From Hyphomicrobiales bacterium (lineage in GTDB: Bacteria > Pseudomonadota > Alphaproteobacteria > Rhizobiales > Rhizobiaceae): a stretch of DNA of 64,000 nt. Below, in pieces: positions 1 to 8,969 of this stretch. Location of the stretch: contig UCJD01000035.1 in assembly GCA_900472605.1 (NCBI GenBank), forward strand, positions 695 to 64,694. Reading direction: 5' to 3'. A program made the position numbers and the translations under genes. Every line of letters begins with the position of its first letter. Position 1 is the stretch's first letter. A model generated the notes under the pieces. The model made no database searches. It was given only the letters and a program-made list of their open reading frames with translations, and had not been told where the DNA came from.

Positions 1-414
1 GCCACGATGATCGCCGCCGATGCCGCCGGTGGCGAAGACCTTGATGCCGGCGCGTTCGGCGGCGATCATCGTGGCAGCCACCGTGGTGGCGCCATGGCGG
101 CGTTCGGCGATCGCGAAGGCGAGGTCGGCACGCGAGACTTTCAGCACATCCTTGGCCTTTGCCAACTGCTCAAGCTCTTCGGCCTCAAGCCCGATGTGGA
201 GCGTGCCGTGGATGACGGCGATGGTGGCGGGGACAGCACCCTGCTCACGGATGATCGATTCGACGCTGCGCGCCATCTCGATATTTCCAGGGTAGGGCAT
301 GCCGTGGGTGATGATCGTCGATTCGAGCGCCACGATCGGCGCGCCGCGCTGCTTGGCGCTCGCCACTTCCTTGGAATAGGTGATCGGCAGCTTGGAGGAG
401 AGAGAGTTCGTCAT
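1..414 (-). CDS. psuG: pseudouridine-5'-phosphate glycosidase, N-terminal part (truncated by window edge)
   Basis: The encoded N-terminus begins MTNSLSSKLP and continues with family-typical stretches such as VALESTIITHGMPYP, IAVIHGTLHIGLE and ATGGIGGVHRG. PsuG splits pseudouridine 5'-phosphate into uracil and ribose 5-phosphate in the cytoplasm. About 138 codons are visible and the C-terminal part lies outside the window. The start at 414 is chosen because GGAAG sits six bases upstream; an in-frame ATG at 426 is an alternative. It follows psuK by about 28 bases on the same strand, so the two form a pseudouridine salvage operon. Confidence 0.85.
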   Translation of the reverse strand, partial: MTNSLSSKLPITYSKEVASAKQRGAPIVALESTIITHGMPYPGNIEMARSVESIIREQGAVPATIAVIHGTLHIGLEAEELEQLAKAKDVLKVSRADLAFAIAERRHGATTVAATMIAAERAGIKVFATGGIGGDHRG

Positions 415-442
415 CGGATCTTCCATTTCGTCTGATTGGGTT

Positions 443-1387
443 TCAATGCAGAATTCTCGCCGGCGGGACAAGAGCCAACGCCTGTTTCAGCAGATCGGCG
501 GAGAGATTTTCATTCACCGCATTGGGCGACTGCACCGTCAGCGCGGCCGCGGCCGCCCCCTCGCGGATGGCCTCGCTCATCGGCAGCCCGCGCAAAAGCG
601 CTGCGATGACGCCCGACGCGAGTGAATCGCCGGCGCCCGTCACGTCGGATACCTGTTCGACATTGGCCGGCTGCAGCGCCGCCACATGGCCGGCGGAAAA
701 GGCGATCAGCTCGCGCTGTCCTCTGGTAACAACGCCGCCCCTGAGGCCGATGTCGCCGAGCAGTGACGGCCAGTGAGCGGGGTTTTCCGGCCGCTCGCCG
801 GTCAGCGCGGTGGCTTCTGCCTCGTTCAGGAAGAGATAGTCGATGCCATCGATGCAGCCCTTCAGCTTGACGGCCTTTGCCGGCGAGATGGCGATCGCCG
901 CCACCGGCTTGCCGAGCGCCCTGGCGCGAGCGGTGATCGAGACCAGCGTCTCTTCCGGCAGGTTCGCGTCGAAGAGGATCATGTCGGTCGCCATCAATGC
1001 GTCCCGCACCGAGCGGATCGACAGGCGGCGCGGCACGAACATGCGGTAGAGATCCATGTCGGCCAGCGCGATCACCAAATTGCCGTCGCGCTCGATGATC
1101 GCGGTATAGCTCGGCGTCTTGCGATCAAGGAAGATGAAGGGGCGATCGTTGACGCCGGCAAGATCGGCGGCTTCGCTCACCATCTCTCCGGTCGGGTCGC
1201 CGCCGCGCGGCGAGATCATGGTGACGTCGAAGCCGAGGCGGGCCAGGTTGCGGGCCGCGTTGAAGCCGCCGCCACCGGCTTCCTCGAACCAGGATCCGGG
1301 GTTGCTGGCGCCATCCGCCGTCGCGCCCGATATGCGGCCGCGGCGATCGACATGGGCGCCGCCAAGCACGAGAATCTTCTTCGTCAT
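443..1387 (-). CDS. psuK: PfkB-family sugar kinase, probable pseudouridine kinase
   Basis: A 314-residue PfkB/ribokinase-family protein. The N-terminus (MTKKILVLGGAHVDRRGR) carries the nucleoside-binding strand, the glycine-rich segment EEAGGGGFNAARNLARLG follows near residue 40, and the signature DVTGAGDSLASG near residues 248-258 contains the catalytic Asp and anion hole. The kinase would phosphorylate pseudouridine for the psuG product immediately downstream. That substrate is inferred from the psuG linkage; the PfkB fold alone would not settle it. The start at 1387 has CGGAG seven bases upstream; the open frame extends seven codons further to 1408. Confidence 0.85.
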   Translation of the reverse strand: MTKKILVLGGAHVDRRGRISGATADGASNPGSWFEEAGGGGFNAARNLARLGFDVTMISPRGGDPTGEMVSEAADLAGVNDRPFIFLDRKTPSYTAIIERDGNLVIALADMDLYRMFVPRRLSIRSVRDALMATDMILFDANLPEETLVSITARARALGKPVAAIAISPAKAVKLKGCIDGIDYLFLNEAEATALTGERPENPAHWPSLLGDIGLRGGVVTRGQRELIAFSAGHVAALQPANVEQVSDVTGAGDSLASGVIAALLRGLPMSEAIREGAAAAALTVQSPNAVNENLSADLLKQALALVPPARILH

Positions 1388-1542
1388 CTCATCGCTCCGA
1401 AATGCCATCGCGGCCGAATCGTGCGGCCTCGGGGATCGCGTTCAGCCGCCGTCCGGGCACGGTAAGGTGTTGCTTTGCATGGATAAAACAAATGTAGAAC
1501 ACAGGCCGTTTTACCTCTTTCTTTCAATGATTTGAACGGCAC

Positions 1543-1571
1543 TTGCACGATGAGAACAAATGCGGTACAAA
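1543..1571 (+). promoter_or_regulatory. recA promoter
   Basis: TTGCAC at 1543-1548 and TACAAA at 1566-1571 are separated by 17 bases, a good sigma-70 type arrangement 57 bases upstream of the recA start. The SOS operator lies within the spacer and overlaps the -10 element. Confidence 0.65.
1554..1568 (+). promoter_or_regulatory. LexA (SOS) operator of recA, GAAC-N7-GTAC
   Basis: GAAC (1554-1557), seven bases, GTAC (1565-1568). This exactly matches the operator form established by mutational work on the Rhizobium etli recA gene. Its position between the -35 and -10 elements fits direct repression by LexA. Confidence 0.8.
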
Positions 1572-1627
1572 ATCGGCATCGGCGGCGACATTGCTTGAGC
1601 GGCTTCAATAACCTAAAGGTGGATCGA

Positions 1628-2710
1628 ATGTCACAGAATACATTGCGGCTTGTAGAGGACAAATCGGTGGACAAAAGCAAGGCACTTGAAGCGGCACTCT
1701 CACAGATCGAGCGGTCGTTCGGCAAGGGCTCTATCATGAAGCTCGGCTCGAATGAGAGCGTGGTCGAGATCGAGACCGTTTCGACGGGCTCTCTCAGCCT
1801 GGATATCGCACTCGGGATCGGCGGCCTTCCCAAGGGGCGTATCATCGAGATTTACGGGCCGGAAAGCTCGGGTAAGACCACACTGGCACTGCAGACGATC
1901 GCGGAAGCACAGAAGAAGGGCGGCATTTGCGCCTTCGTCGACGCCGAACACGCGCTCGATCCTGTCTATGCCCGCAAGCTCGGCGTCGATCTGCACAATC
2001 TCCTGATCTCGCAGCCGGATACCGGCGAGCAGGCGCTTGAAATCACCGACACGCTGGTTCGTTCCGGAGCGGTTGACGTGCTGGTCGTGGATTCGGTTGC
2101 GGCGCTGACGCCACGGGCTGAAATCGAAGGCGAAATGGGCGACAGCCTTCCCGGCCTGCAGGCGCGACTGATGAGCCAGGCGCTGCGCAAGCTGACCGCC
2201 TCGATCTCGAAGTCGAAGACCATGGTCATCTTCATCAACCAGATCCGCATGAAGATCGGCGTCATGTTCGGTTCGCCGGAAACGACGACGGGTGGCAATG
2301 CGCTGAAGTTCTACGCCTCGGTGCGCCTCGACATTCGCCGCATCGGCGCCGTCAAGGAGCGCGAAGAGGTGATCGGCAACCAGACGCGCGTCAAGGTCGT
2401 CAAGAACAAGATGGCGCCTCCCTTCAAGCAGGTCGAATTCGACATCATGTATGGCGAAGGCGTATCGAAGACCGGCGAGCTGGTCGATCTCGGCGTCAAG
2501 GCCGGTATCGTCGAGAAGTCGGGTGCCTGGTTCTCCTATAACAGCCAGCGTCTCGGCCAGGGCCGCGAGAACGCGAAGACGTTCCTGCGCGACAATCCGG
2601 AACTGATGCGCGAGATCGAGACCGCGATCCGCCAGAATGCCGGCCTGATTGCCGAGCAGCTGCAGAATGGCGGCCCCGACGCAAATGACAGCGACGGCGA
2701 CGGCGAATAA
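1628..2710 (+). CDS. recA: recombinase RecA
   Basis: A 360-residue RecA, the strand-exchange protein of homologous recombination and co-protease for LexA in the SOS response. The Walker A motif GPESSGKT is at residues 77-84, Walker B is VLVVDSVAAL, the L2-region segment MFGSPETTTGGNALKFYAS is intact, and the C-terminus ends in the usual acidic tail (DANDSDGDGE). The start is the ATG of MSQNTLRLVE, preceded by AAGGTGG; the frame is open 96 bases further upstream, but that stretch contains the promoter and operator. Monocistronic, with an SOS operator upstream and a strong terminator downstream. Confidence 0.98.
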   Translation: MSQNTLRLVEDKSVDKSKALEAALSQIERSFGKGSIMKLGSNESVVEIETVSTGSLSLDIALGIGGLPKGRIIEIYGPESSGKTTLALQTIAEAQKKGGICAFVDAEHALDPVYARKLGVDLHNLLISQPDTGEQALEITDTLVRSGAVDVLVVDSVAALTPRAEIEGEMGDSLPGLQARLMSQALRKLTASISKSKTMVIFINQIRMKIGVMFGSPETTTGGNALKFYASVRLDIRRIGAVKEREEVIGNQTRVKVVKNKMAPPFKQVEFDIMYGEGVSKTGELVDLGVKAGIVEKSGAWFSYNSQRLGQGRENAKTFLRDNPELMREIETAIRQNAGLIAEQLQNGGPDANDSDGDGE

Positions 2711-2734
2711 GCCTCGACCATCAGGAATTAATTC

Positions 2735-2779
2735 AAAACCGGCCGCATTCCCTGAACGGAATGCGGCCGGTTTTGTTTG
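2735..2779 (+). terminator. rho-independent terminator after recA
   Basis: A perfect 17-bp inverted repeat (2735-2751 with 2758-2774) with a six-base loop CTGAAC, ending in TTTTGTTT. It starts 24 bases after the recA stop codon. Confidence 0.9.
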
Positions 2780-2788
2780 GCCGCTGGA

Positions 2789-2850
2789 CAGTGGTTAACG
2801 TCAGCGATAAAAGCCACTGAATTTTTAAGATTTGACCTGCCTGTGGGCAG
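2789..2850 (+). other. alaS leader with two hairpins
   Basis: CAGTGG (2789-2794) can pair with CCACTG (2814-2819), followed shortly by TTTTT at 2823-2827. A second small hairpin, CTGCC (2837-2841) with GGCAG (2846-2850), lies just before the ribosome binding site GAAGGG. The first resembles a weak terminator inside the alaS leader. I could not identify a clear alaS promoter. Confidence 0.3.
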
Positions 2851-2866
2851 CACTGAAGGGCATAGC

Positions 2867-5527
2867 ATGAGCGGTGTGAACGAAATCCGGTCGACCTTCC
2901 TCGACTACTTCAAGAAGAACGGCCACGAGATCGTTTCATCGAGCCCGCTCGTGCCGCGCAACGACCCGACGCTGATGTTTACCAACGCCGGCATGGTGCA
3001 GTTCAAGAACGTCTTCACCGGTCTCGAGCAGCGCCCCTACAAGACGGCGTCCACCGCGCAGAAGTGCGTGCGCGCCGGCGGCAAGCATAACGACCTCGAC
3101 AATGTCGGCTATACAGCGCGCCACCATACCTTCTTCGAGATGCTCGGCAATTTCTCCTTCGGCGATTACTTCAAGGAGCAGGCGATCGAGCATGCCTGGA
3201 CGCTGATCACAAAGGAGTTCGGCATCGATGCCAAGCGCCTGCTGGTCACCGTCTACCACACCGACGACGAAGCCTTTAATCTCTGGAAGAAGATCGCCGG
3301 CCTGTCCGACGACAAGATCATCCGCATCCCGACCAGCGACAATTTCTGGGCGATGGGCGATACCGGTCCGTGCGGTCCCTGTTCGGAAATCTTCTACGAT
3401 CACGGCGATCACATCTGGGGCGGCCCTCCCGGCTCGCCGGAAGAGGATGGCGATCGCTTCATCGAGATCTGGAACCTCGTCTTCATGCAGTACGAGCAGA
3501 TCACCAAAGAAGAGCGTGTCGACCTGCCGCGTCCGTCGATCGACACCGGCATGGGGCTCGAGCGCATCGCCGCGCTGCTGCAGGGCAAGCACGACAATTA
3601 CGACATCGACCTGTTCCGGGCGTTGATCTCCGCCTCCGAGGAAGCGACGGGCGTCAAGGCCGAGGGCGAGCAGCGCGCCAGCCATCGCGTCATTGCCGAT
3701 CACCTGCGTTCGTCGGCCTTCCTGATCGCCGACGGCGTGTTGCCGTCGGCCGAAGGCCGCGGTTATGTTCTGCGCCGCATCATGCGCCGCGCCATGCGCC
3801 ATGCCGAACTGCTCGGCGCCCGCGAGCCGCTGATGTGGAAGCTTTTGCCGGCTTTGATCCAGCAGATGGGCCGCGCCTATCCGGAACTGGTGCGCGCCGA
3901 AGCGCTGATCACCGAGACGCTGAAGCTCGAGGAAACCAAGTTCCGCACGACGCTGAAGCGCGGCCTGTCGCTGCTTTCTGATGCCACGACCACGCTTTCC
4001 AAGGGCGACATGCTCGACGGCGAAACGGCATTCAAGCTTTACGACACCTACGGCTTCCCGCTCGACCTGACGCAGGACGCGCTGCGCGCCCGCGAAATCA
4101 ACGTCGATCTGGCCGGCTTCACCGACGCCATGGAGCGCCAGAAGGCCGAGGCGCGCTCGCACTGGGCCGGCTCCGGCGACAAGGCGACCGAGACCATCTG
4201 GTTCGAGCTGCGCGACAAGCATGGCGCCACCGAATTCCTCGGCTACGACACCGAGACCGCCGAGGGCGTGGTCCAGGCGATCGTCAAGGATGGCGCTGCC
4301 GTCGGCGCGGCAGCCAAGGGCGACAAGGTGCAGATCGTCGTCAACCAGACGCCCTTCTACGGCGAATCCGGTGGCCAGATGGGCGATGCGGGCGTGATTT
4401 CCTCCGATAACGCCAAGATCGAAATCACCGATACGCAAAAGCGCGGCGAGGGCCTGTTCGTTCACACGGGCACCGTTGTCGAAGGTACGGTCAAGGCCGG
4501 CGATGCGGTCGCGTTGACCGTCGATCACGCCCGTCGTTCGCATATCCGCGCCAACCACTCGGCGACCCACCTTCTGCACGAAGCGCTGCGCGAGGTGCTC
4601 GGCACCCACGTTGCCCAGAAGGGCTCGCTGGTCACGCCGGATCGCCTGCGCTTCGACGTCTCGCATCCGAAGCCGATGTCTCCGGAAGAACTCAAGGTCG
4701 TCGAGGACATGGCCAACGAGATCATTCTGCAGAATTCGCCGGTCACGACCCGCCTGATGAGCGTCGACGATGCCCGCGCCGAGGGCGCGATGGCGCTGTT
4801 CGGTGAGAAGTACGGCGATGAAGTGCGTGTGGTTTCCATGGGGCAGGGCCTGCATGGGGCGAAAGCAGGCAAGCCTTACTCGATCGAACTCTGCGGCGGT
4901 ACGCATGTGTCTGCGACCGGTGACATTGGGCTCGTGCGCATTCTCGGCGACAGCGCCGTCAGCTCCGGCGTTCGCCGTCTGGAAGCGGTCACAGGTGAAG
5001 CGGCGCGCGCCTATCTCGCCGAACAGGACGAGCGCGTGAAGGCGCTTGCGACCTCGCTCAAGGTGCAGCCGGCCGAGGTGCTGACTCGCGTCGAAGCGCT
5101 GATGGACGAGCGCCGCAAGCTTGAGAAGGAACTGGCGGACGCCAAGCGCAAGCTCGCCATGGGCGGCGGGCAGGGAGCGTCGGAAGACGCCGTGCGCGAC
5201 ATCGGCGGCGTCAAATTCCTCGGCAAGGCCATCTCCGGCGTCGATCCGAAGGATCTGAAGGGTCTCGCTGACGACGGCAAGGCCAGCCTCGGCTCCGGCG
5301 TCGTGACGTTGATCGGCGTTTCCGACGACGGCAAGGCCAGCGCCGTGGTTGCGGTCACCGCTGATCTCGTCGGCCGTTTCAGCGCCGTCGATCTGGTCCG
5401 CATCGCCTCGGCCGCTCTCGGCGGCAAGGGCGGTGGTGGCCGTCCCGACATGGCGCAGGCCGGTGGTCCGGATGGATCGAAGGCCGACGAGGCGCTGGAA
5501 GCGGTTGCGGCTGCGCTGGCCGGCTGA
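2867..5527 (+). CDS. alaS: alanyl-tRNA synthetase
   Basis: An 886-residue class II synthetase that charges tRNA-Ala. The N-terminal catalytic core opens with MSGVNEIRSTFLDYFKKNGH and contains the motif 2 region TARHHTFFEMLGNFSFGDYF. The editing domain has HSATHLLH near residue 564 and the downstream zinc-ligand segment CGGTH near 676. A C-terminal coiled coil (MDERRKLEKELADAKRKLA) and a glycine-rich C-Ala domain ending GGKGGGGRPDMAQAGG follow. All expected domains are present. The start is ATG 2867 with GAAGGG upstream; an upstream in-frame extension to 2777 overlaps the recA terminator region and is not used. Confidence 0.97.
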   Translation: MSGVNEIRSTFLDYFKKNGHEIVSSSPLVPRNDPTLMFTNAGMVQFKNVFTGLEQRPYKTASTAQKCVRAGGKHNDLDNVGYTARHHTFFEMLGNFSFGDYFKEQAIEHAWTLITKEFGIDAKRLLVTVYHTDDEAFNLWKKIAGLSDDKIIRIPTSDNFWAMGDTGPCGPCSEIFYDHGDHIWGGPPGSPEEDGDRFIEIWNLVFMQYEQITKEERVDLPRPSIDTGMGLERIAALLQGKHDNYDIDLFRALISASEEATGVKAEGEQRASHRVIADHLRSSAFLIADGVLPSAEGRGYVLRRIMRRAMRHAELLGAREPLMWKLLPALIQQMGRAYPELVRAEALITETLKLEETKFRTTLKRGLSLLSDATTTLSKGDMLDGETAFKLYDTYGFPLDLTQDALRAREINVDLAGFTDAMERQKAEARSHWAGSGDKATETIWFELRDKHGATEFLGYDTETAEGVVQAIVKDGAAVGAAAKGDKVQIVVNQTPFYGESGGQMGDAGVISSDNAKIEITDTQKRGEGLFVHTGTVVEGTVKAGDAVALTVDHARRSHIRANHSATHLLHEALREVLGTHVAQKGSLVTPDRLRFDVSHPKPMSPEELKVVEDMANEIILQNSPVTTRLMSVDDARAEGAMALFGEKYGDEVRVVSMGQGLHGAKAGKPYSIELCGGTHVSATGDIGLVRILGDSAVSSGVRRLEAVTGEAARAYLAEQDERVKALATSLKVQPAEVLTRVEALMDERRKLEKELADAKRKLAMGGGQGASEDAVRDIGGVKFLGKAISGVDPKDLKGLADDGKASLGSGVVTLIGVSDDGKASAVVAVTADLVGRFSAVDLVRIASAALGGKGGGGRPDMAQAGGPDGSKADEALEAVAAALAG

Positions 5528-5550
5528 TCGGCTGTTTTGATTGAATTGCG

Positions 5551-5586
5551 AAAGGCGGGTGCTTCGAGTGCCCGCCTTTTTCTTTT
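5551..5586 (+). terminator. terminator after alaS
   Basis: AAAGGCGGG (5551-5559) pairs with CCCGCCTTT (5571-5579) around a short loop, followed by a T-rich tail (TTTTTCTTTT). Confidence 0.85.
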
Positions 5587-5662
5587 GCGCCGACAAGTCA
5601 GCAGGATTTGTCAAATCGGGCTATGCTTGTCTGCAGCCGGTCAACTGGCATGAGGTTTCGAC

Positions 5663-6514
5663 ATGAACGGCACAACGGCATGGGCACTCTATGAAAGCCG
5701 CCTGAGGCGGGTTTCGGCCTATATCCATGATCATCTCGATGAAGAGCTGGATATGGACAAGCTTGCCGAGATCGCCTGCATGTCGAGCTATCACTGGCAC
5801 CGGATCTATCGCGCGGTGCATGGCGAGACGCTGGCGGCAACCGTCAAGCGGCTCAGGCTGCATCGCGCGGCGGGCGATATCGTCCGTTCGGATATCGGTA
5901 TCGGGGAGATTGCCAGGCGATCGGGCTATCCCAACCTCCAGTCTTTCAACCGCATCTTCAAATCGGTCTACGGCATGCCGCCGGCCCGTTATCGGAAAGA
6001 GGGAAGCCACACGGAATTCCAACCCTCACCTAACGGAAGGATCAAAGCCATGTTCAACGTTACCATACGGAAGATCGAGCCGACCGCGCTTGTCGGTGTA
6101 CGCCACTCTGGACCCTATATGCAGGTCAGCAAGGCGTTCGAGGTTCTCTTCGGCACGCTGCATGCGCGCGGGCTGGCAACGCCCGATATGCGGATGATCG
6201 GCGTTTATTTCGACGATCCGGATCTCGTGCCGGCCGAAGAGCTTCGCTCCATCGCCTGCGTTTCCATCGAGAGCGAGATTGTGGTCGAAGCGCCGCTCGA
6301 ACCCTTCACGATCGAGGGTGGAGACTATGCGGTGCTCAGCCACAAGGGGCCGTATGCCAACATGCACAAGGCCTATCAATGGCTGTTTTCCGAATGGCTG
6401 CCGACCTCCGGCCGGCAGCTGCGCGATGGGCTGATGTTCGAGGACTATCTCAACAATCCGCGCGACGTGCCGCCGACGGAACTGGTGACCGAAATCTACA
6501 TGCCGCTTGCCTGA
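5663..6514 (+). CDS. AraC-family regulator with GyrI-like effector domain
   Basis: 283 residues. Residues about 10-115 form two helix-turn-helix motifs of the AraC/XylS type (MDKLAEIACMSSYHWHRIYR and IGEIARRSGYPNLQSFNRIF, ending FKSVYGMPPARYRKEG). Residues about 135-283 match the GyrI/SbmC-like small-molecule-binding domain (VRKIEPTALVGVRHSGPY-type strand, then IEGGDYAVLSHKGPY, and LVTEIYMPL at the end). This N-HTH, C-GyrI order is that of Rob-like regulators. The ligand and targets cannot be read from the sequence. It converges on the glutathione S-transferase gene with a gap of three bases. Confidence 0.88.
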   Translation: MNGTTAWALYESRLRRVSAYIHDHLDEELDMDKLAEIACMSSYHWHRIYRAVHGETLAATVKRLRLHRAAGDIVRSDIGIGEIARRSGYPNLQSFNRIFKSVYGMPPARYRKEGSHTEFQPSPNGRIKAMFNVTIRKIEPTALVGVRHSGPYMQVSKAFEVLFGTLHARGLATPDMRMIGVYFDDPDLVPAEELRSIACVSIESEIVVEAPLEPFTIEGGDYAVLSHKGPYANMHKAYQWLFSEWLPTSGRQLRDGLMFEDYLNNPRDVPPTELVTEIYMPLA

Positions 6515-6517
6515 TTT

Positions 6518-7147
6518 TCAGGCGCTCTTCTGCATGGCCTTCATCGCTTTCTCATCGATCGCGTTCGCCTTTGCATAGGCGGGCCGATCGGTGACGCGCG
6601 CGACATAGTCGGCAAAGGCCTGGCGCTTCTCCAGTGTGCCGAAGCCGAGGCCCCAGGCGACATGCGAGCCGACATAGACATCGGCTGCGGTAAAGCGGTT
6701 GCCGGCAATAAAGGGCGAGACGCTGACGGCCTTCTCGAGCGTGTTCATGACGTCGGCGAAGCTGCCGTAGCCCGCCATGCGGCTCTTGTCGGCGGGCGTG
6801 TCGAAGCCGAGCGCCTTGTTGGTGACCGCCGCTTCCAGCGGCCCTGCGGCGAAGAACATCCAGCGATAGTAGCTGCCGCGTTCCTCCGGGGTCGGTGCAA
6901 GCCCGGCCTCAGGGAATGTCTCGGCGAGATAGGCGCAGATTGCCGCGCATTCCGTCACCACGGTCTTGCCATGGCGGATGGCCGGCACCTTGCCCATCGG
7001 ATTGACGGCGAGGTAGTCCGGGGCCTTCATGCTGCTCTCGAAAGCCAGGATCTCAGTCGTGTAGGGAACGCCCGTTTCCTCAAGCATCCAGCGGGCGATA
7101 CGGCCGCGCGACATCGGGTTGGTGTAGAAGGTCAGTTGTTCGCTCAT
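6518..7147 (-). CDS. glutathione S-transferase family protein
   Basis: A cytosolic GST of 209 residues. The N-terminal thioredoxin-like domain starts MSEQLTFYTNPMSRGRIARW, with the glutathione-site elements NPMGKVPAI (cis-Pro loop) and an E-C-A-A-I-C-A-Y-L-A helix. The helical C-terminal domain contains FIAGNRFTAADVYVGSH, the usual N-capping box and hydrophobic staple. The Ser in PMSRGR is a candidate catalytic residue. The start at 7147 gives a six-base spacing to GGAG; ATG 7150 is directly adjacent. Substrate unknown. It follows the acetyltransferase gene on the same strand. Confidence 0.88.
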   Translation of the reverse strand: MSEQLTFYTNPMSRGRIARWMLEETGVPYTTEILAFESSMKAPDYLAVNPMGKVPAIRHGKTVVTECAAICAYLAETFPEAGLAPTPEERGSYYRWMFFAAGPLEAAVTNKALGFDTPADKSRMAGYGSFADVMNTLEKAVSVSPFIAGNRFTAADVYVGSHVAWGLGFGTLEKRQAFADYVARVTDRPAYAKANAIDEKAMKAMQKSA

Positions 7148-7234
7148 CATGGTCTCCTCGTTTTCCATCATATCTGGCGCGGGAGAGCGCCGAGGCAACG
7201 TCTAGAGCATGATGCTGTCATTTTCTGGCAGTAG

Positions 7235-7687
7235 TCAGAGCGCCTTGCGATACTGGATGAAACCTGGGGCAACCGCGACGCGGTCGTAAAGCCGACGCGC
7301 CGTGGCGTTGTTTTCCTGCGTCAGCCAGTAGAGCCGGCCGGCGTTCTTTTCGCGCGCCAGAAGCGCCACCTTCTCGATCAGCTGTTCGCCGACGCCGCGA
7401 CCGCGCTGGCTCTCGTCGACATAGAGATCCTGCAGGTAACAGGTGGTATCGGCAAGCCATGTGGAGCGATGGAAGACGACGTGAACGATGCCGACGAGCT
7501 TGCCGTCGTCGAAGGCGCCGAGCGCATGCATCGGCTCCGCGTCGTCGTGGAAGCGGGTCCAGGTGAGATCGTATTGCTGCTTGGGAAGCTCGGATTCGTA
7601 GAAGCGGAGATAGGCTTCGAACAATGGTTCCCAGCCCGCACGGTCGGACGGTGCCAGAGGGCGGATTTCGATCGGTGTGCTGGACAT
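7235..7687 (-). CDS. GNAT-family N-acetyltransferase
   Basis: 150 residues with a single GNAT fold. The acetyl-CoA pyrophosphate-binding motif A is visible as LYVDESQRGRGVGEQLIEKV near residues 88-107, followed by the helix NNATARRLYDRV. The N-terminal strand is IEIRPLAPSDRAGWEPLFEAYL. The acceptor substrate cannot be inferred. It lies between icd and the GST gene on the minus strand; the icd terminator separates it from icd, so it probably has its own promoter. Confidence 0.85.
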   Translation of the reverse strand: MSSTPIEIRPLAPSDRAGWEPLFEAYLRFYESELPKQQYDLTWTRFHDDAEPMHALGAFDDGKLVGIVHVVFHRSTWLADTTCYLQDLYVDESQRGRGVGEQLIEKVALLAREKNAGRLYWLTQENNATARRLYDRVAVAPGFIQYRKAL

Positions 7688-7701
7688 GCTGGCCTCCCAT
7701 G

Positions 7702-7733
7702 CAAATGAAAACGGCGGGGAAAACCCCGCCGTT
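7702..7733 (-). terminator. terminator after icd
   Basis: AACGGCGGGG (7710-7719) pairs with CCCCGCCGTT (7724-7733) around a four-base loop. Read on the minus strand the stem is followed by TTTTCATTTG. It lies 24 bases beyond the icd stop. Confidence 0.85.
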
Positions 7734-7757
7734 CAAATCTAGTCCGAAAGTCCAAGC

Positions 7758-8969
7758 TTACGCCATGGCCTTCTGCAGGTTTTCGTCGATCTTGTCGAGG
7801 AAAGCCGTGGTCGAGAGCCAGGGCTGATCCGGGCCGATGAGCAGCGCCAGGTCCTTGGTCATGAAGCCGGCTTCGACGGTATCGACGCAGACCTTTTCGA
7901 GGGTGGCTGCGAACTTCGCCAGCTCGGCGTTGTCGTCGAGCTTGGCACGGTGCGCGAGGCCACGGGTCCAGGCGAAGATCGAGGCGATCGAGTTGGTCGA
8001 GGTTTCCTGACCCTTCTGGTGCTGACGGTAGTGACGCGTCACCGTGCCGTGGGCGGCTTCGGCTTCGACGGTCTTGCCGTCAGGCGTGAGCAGAACCGAG
8101 GTCATCAGGCCGAGCGAGCCGAAGCCCTGTGCAACGGTGTCGGACTGGACGTCGCCGTCGTAGTTCTTGCAGGCCCAGACGTAGCCGCCGGACCACTTCA
8201 GAGCGGATGCGACCATGTCGTCGATCAGGCGGTGCTCGTAGGTGATGCCGATTTCCTTGAACTGGTCCTGGAATTCAGCTTCGTAGACTTCCTGGAAGAT
8301 GTCCTTGAAGCGGCCGTCATAGGCCTTGAGGATGGTGTTCTTGGTCGAGAGATAAACCGGCCACTTGCGCATCAGGCCGTACATCATCGAGGCGCGGGCG
8401 AATTCGCGGATCGATTCGTCGAGGTTGTACATGGCCATGGCGACGCCGGCGCCGGGAGCGTCGAACACTTCCTTCTCGATGACCTGGCCGTCTTCACCGA
8501 CGAACTTGATGGTCAGCTTGCCCTTGCCGGGGAACTTGAAGTCGGTCGCGCGGTACTGGTCGCCGAAGGCGTGACGGCCGACGACGATCGGCTTGGTCCA
8601 GCCGGGAACGAGGCGCGGTACGTTCTGGCAGATGATCGGCTCGCGGAAGATGACGCCGCCGAGGATGTTGCGGATCGTGCCGTTCGGGCTCTTCCACATC
8701 TGCTTGAGGTTGAATTCCTTGACGCGGTCTTCGTCCGGCGTGATCGTCGCGCACTTGATGCCGACGCCGTGCTTCTTGATGGCGTGAGCGGCGTCGATCG
8801 TCACCTGGTCGTTGGTGGCGTCGCGGTTTTCGACGGAGAGGTCGAAGTAGTCGATGTCGAGGTCGAGATACGGATGGATCAGCTTGTCCTTGATCAGCTG
8901 CCAGATGATGCGCGTCATTTCATCGCCGTCGAGATCGGCGACGGGATTGGCGACCTTGATCTTTTTCAT
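7758..8969 (-). CDS. icd: NADP-dependent isocitrate dehydrogenase
   Basis: A 403-residue isocitrate dehydrogenase of the dimeric, eukaryote-like type found in rhizobia. It converts isocitrate to 2-oxoglutarate in the TCA cycle and makes NADPH. Visible landmarks are NPVADLDGDEMTRIIW at the N-terminus, the substrate-binding stretch KSPNGTIRNILGGVIFREPI, and the metal/cofactor segment NYDGDVQSDTVAQGFGSLGL followed by AAHGTVTRHYRQHQKG. The start ATG at 8969 (MKKIKVANPVADLDG) matches the family; the frame stays open to 9110 without further homology. Confidence 0.96.
   Translation of the reverse strand: MKKIKVANPVADLDGDEMTRIIWQLIKDKLIHPYLDLDIDYFDLSVENRDATNDQVTIDAAHAIKKHGVGIKCATITPDEDRVKEFNLKQMWKSPNGTIRNILGGVIFREPIICQNVPRLVPGWTKPIVVGRHAFGDQYRATDFKFPGKGKLTIKFVGEDGQVIEKEVFDAPGAGVAMAMYNLDESIREFARASMMYGLMRKWPVYLSTKNTILKAYDGRFKDIFQEVYEAEFQDQFKEIGITYEHRLIDDMVASALKWSGGYVWACKNYDGDVQSDTVAQGFGSLGLMTSVLLTPDGKTVEAEAAHGTVTRHYRQHQKGQETSTNSIASIFAWTRGLAHRAKLDDNAELAKFAATLEKVCVDTVEAGFMTKDLALLIGPDQPWLSTTAFLDKIDENLQKAMA

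Noticed and set aside
2936..5614. Minus-strand open frame of 892 codons opposite alaS
   Set aside because: Mirror of the codon bias of a GC-rich gene; no recognisable domain, and alaS on the other strand is unmistakable.
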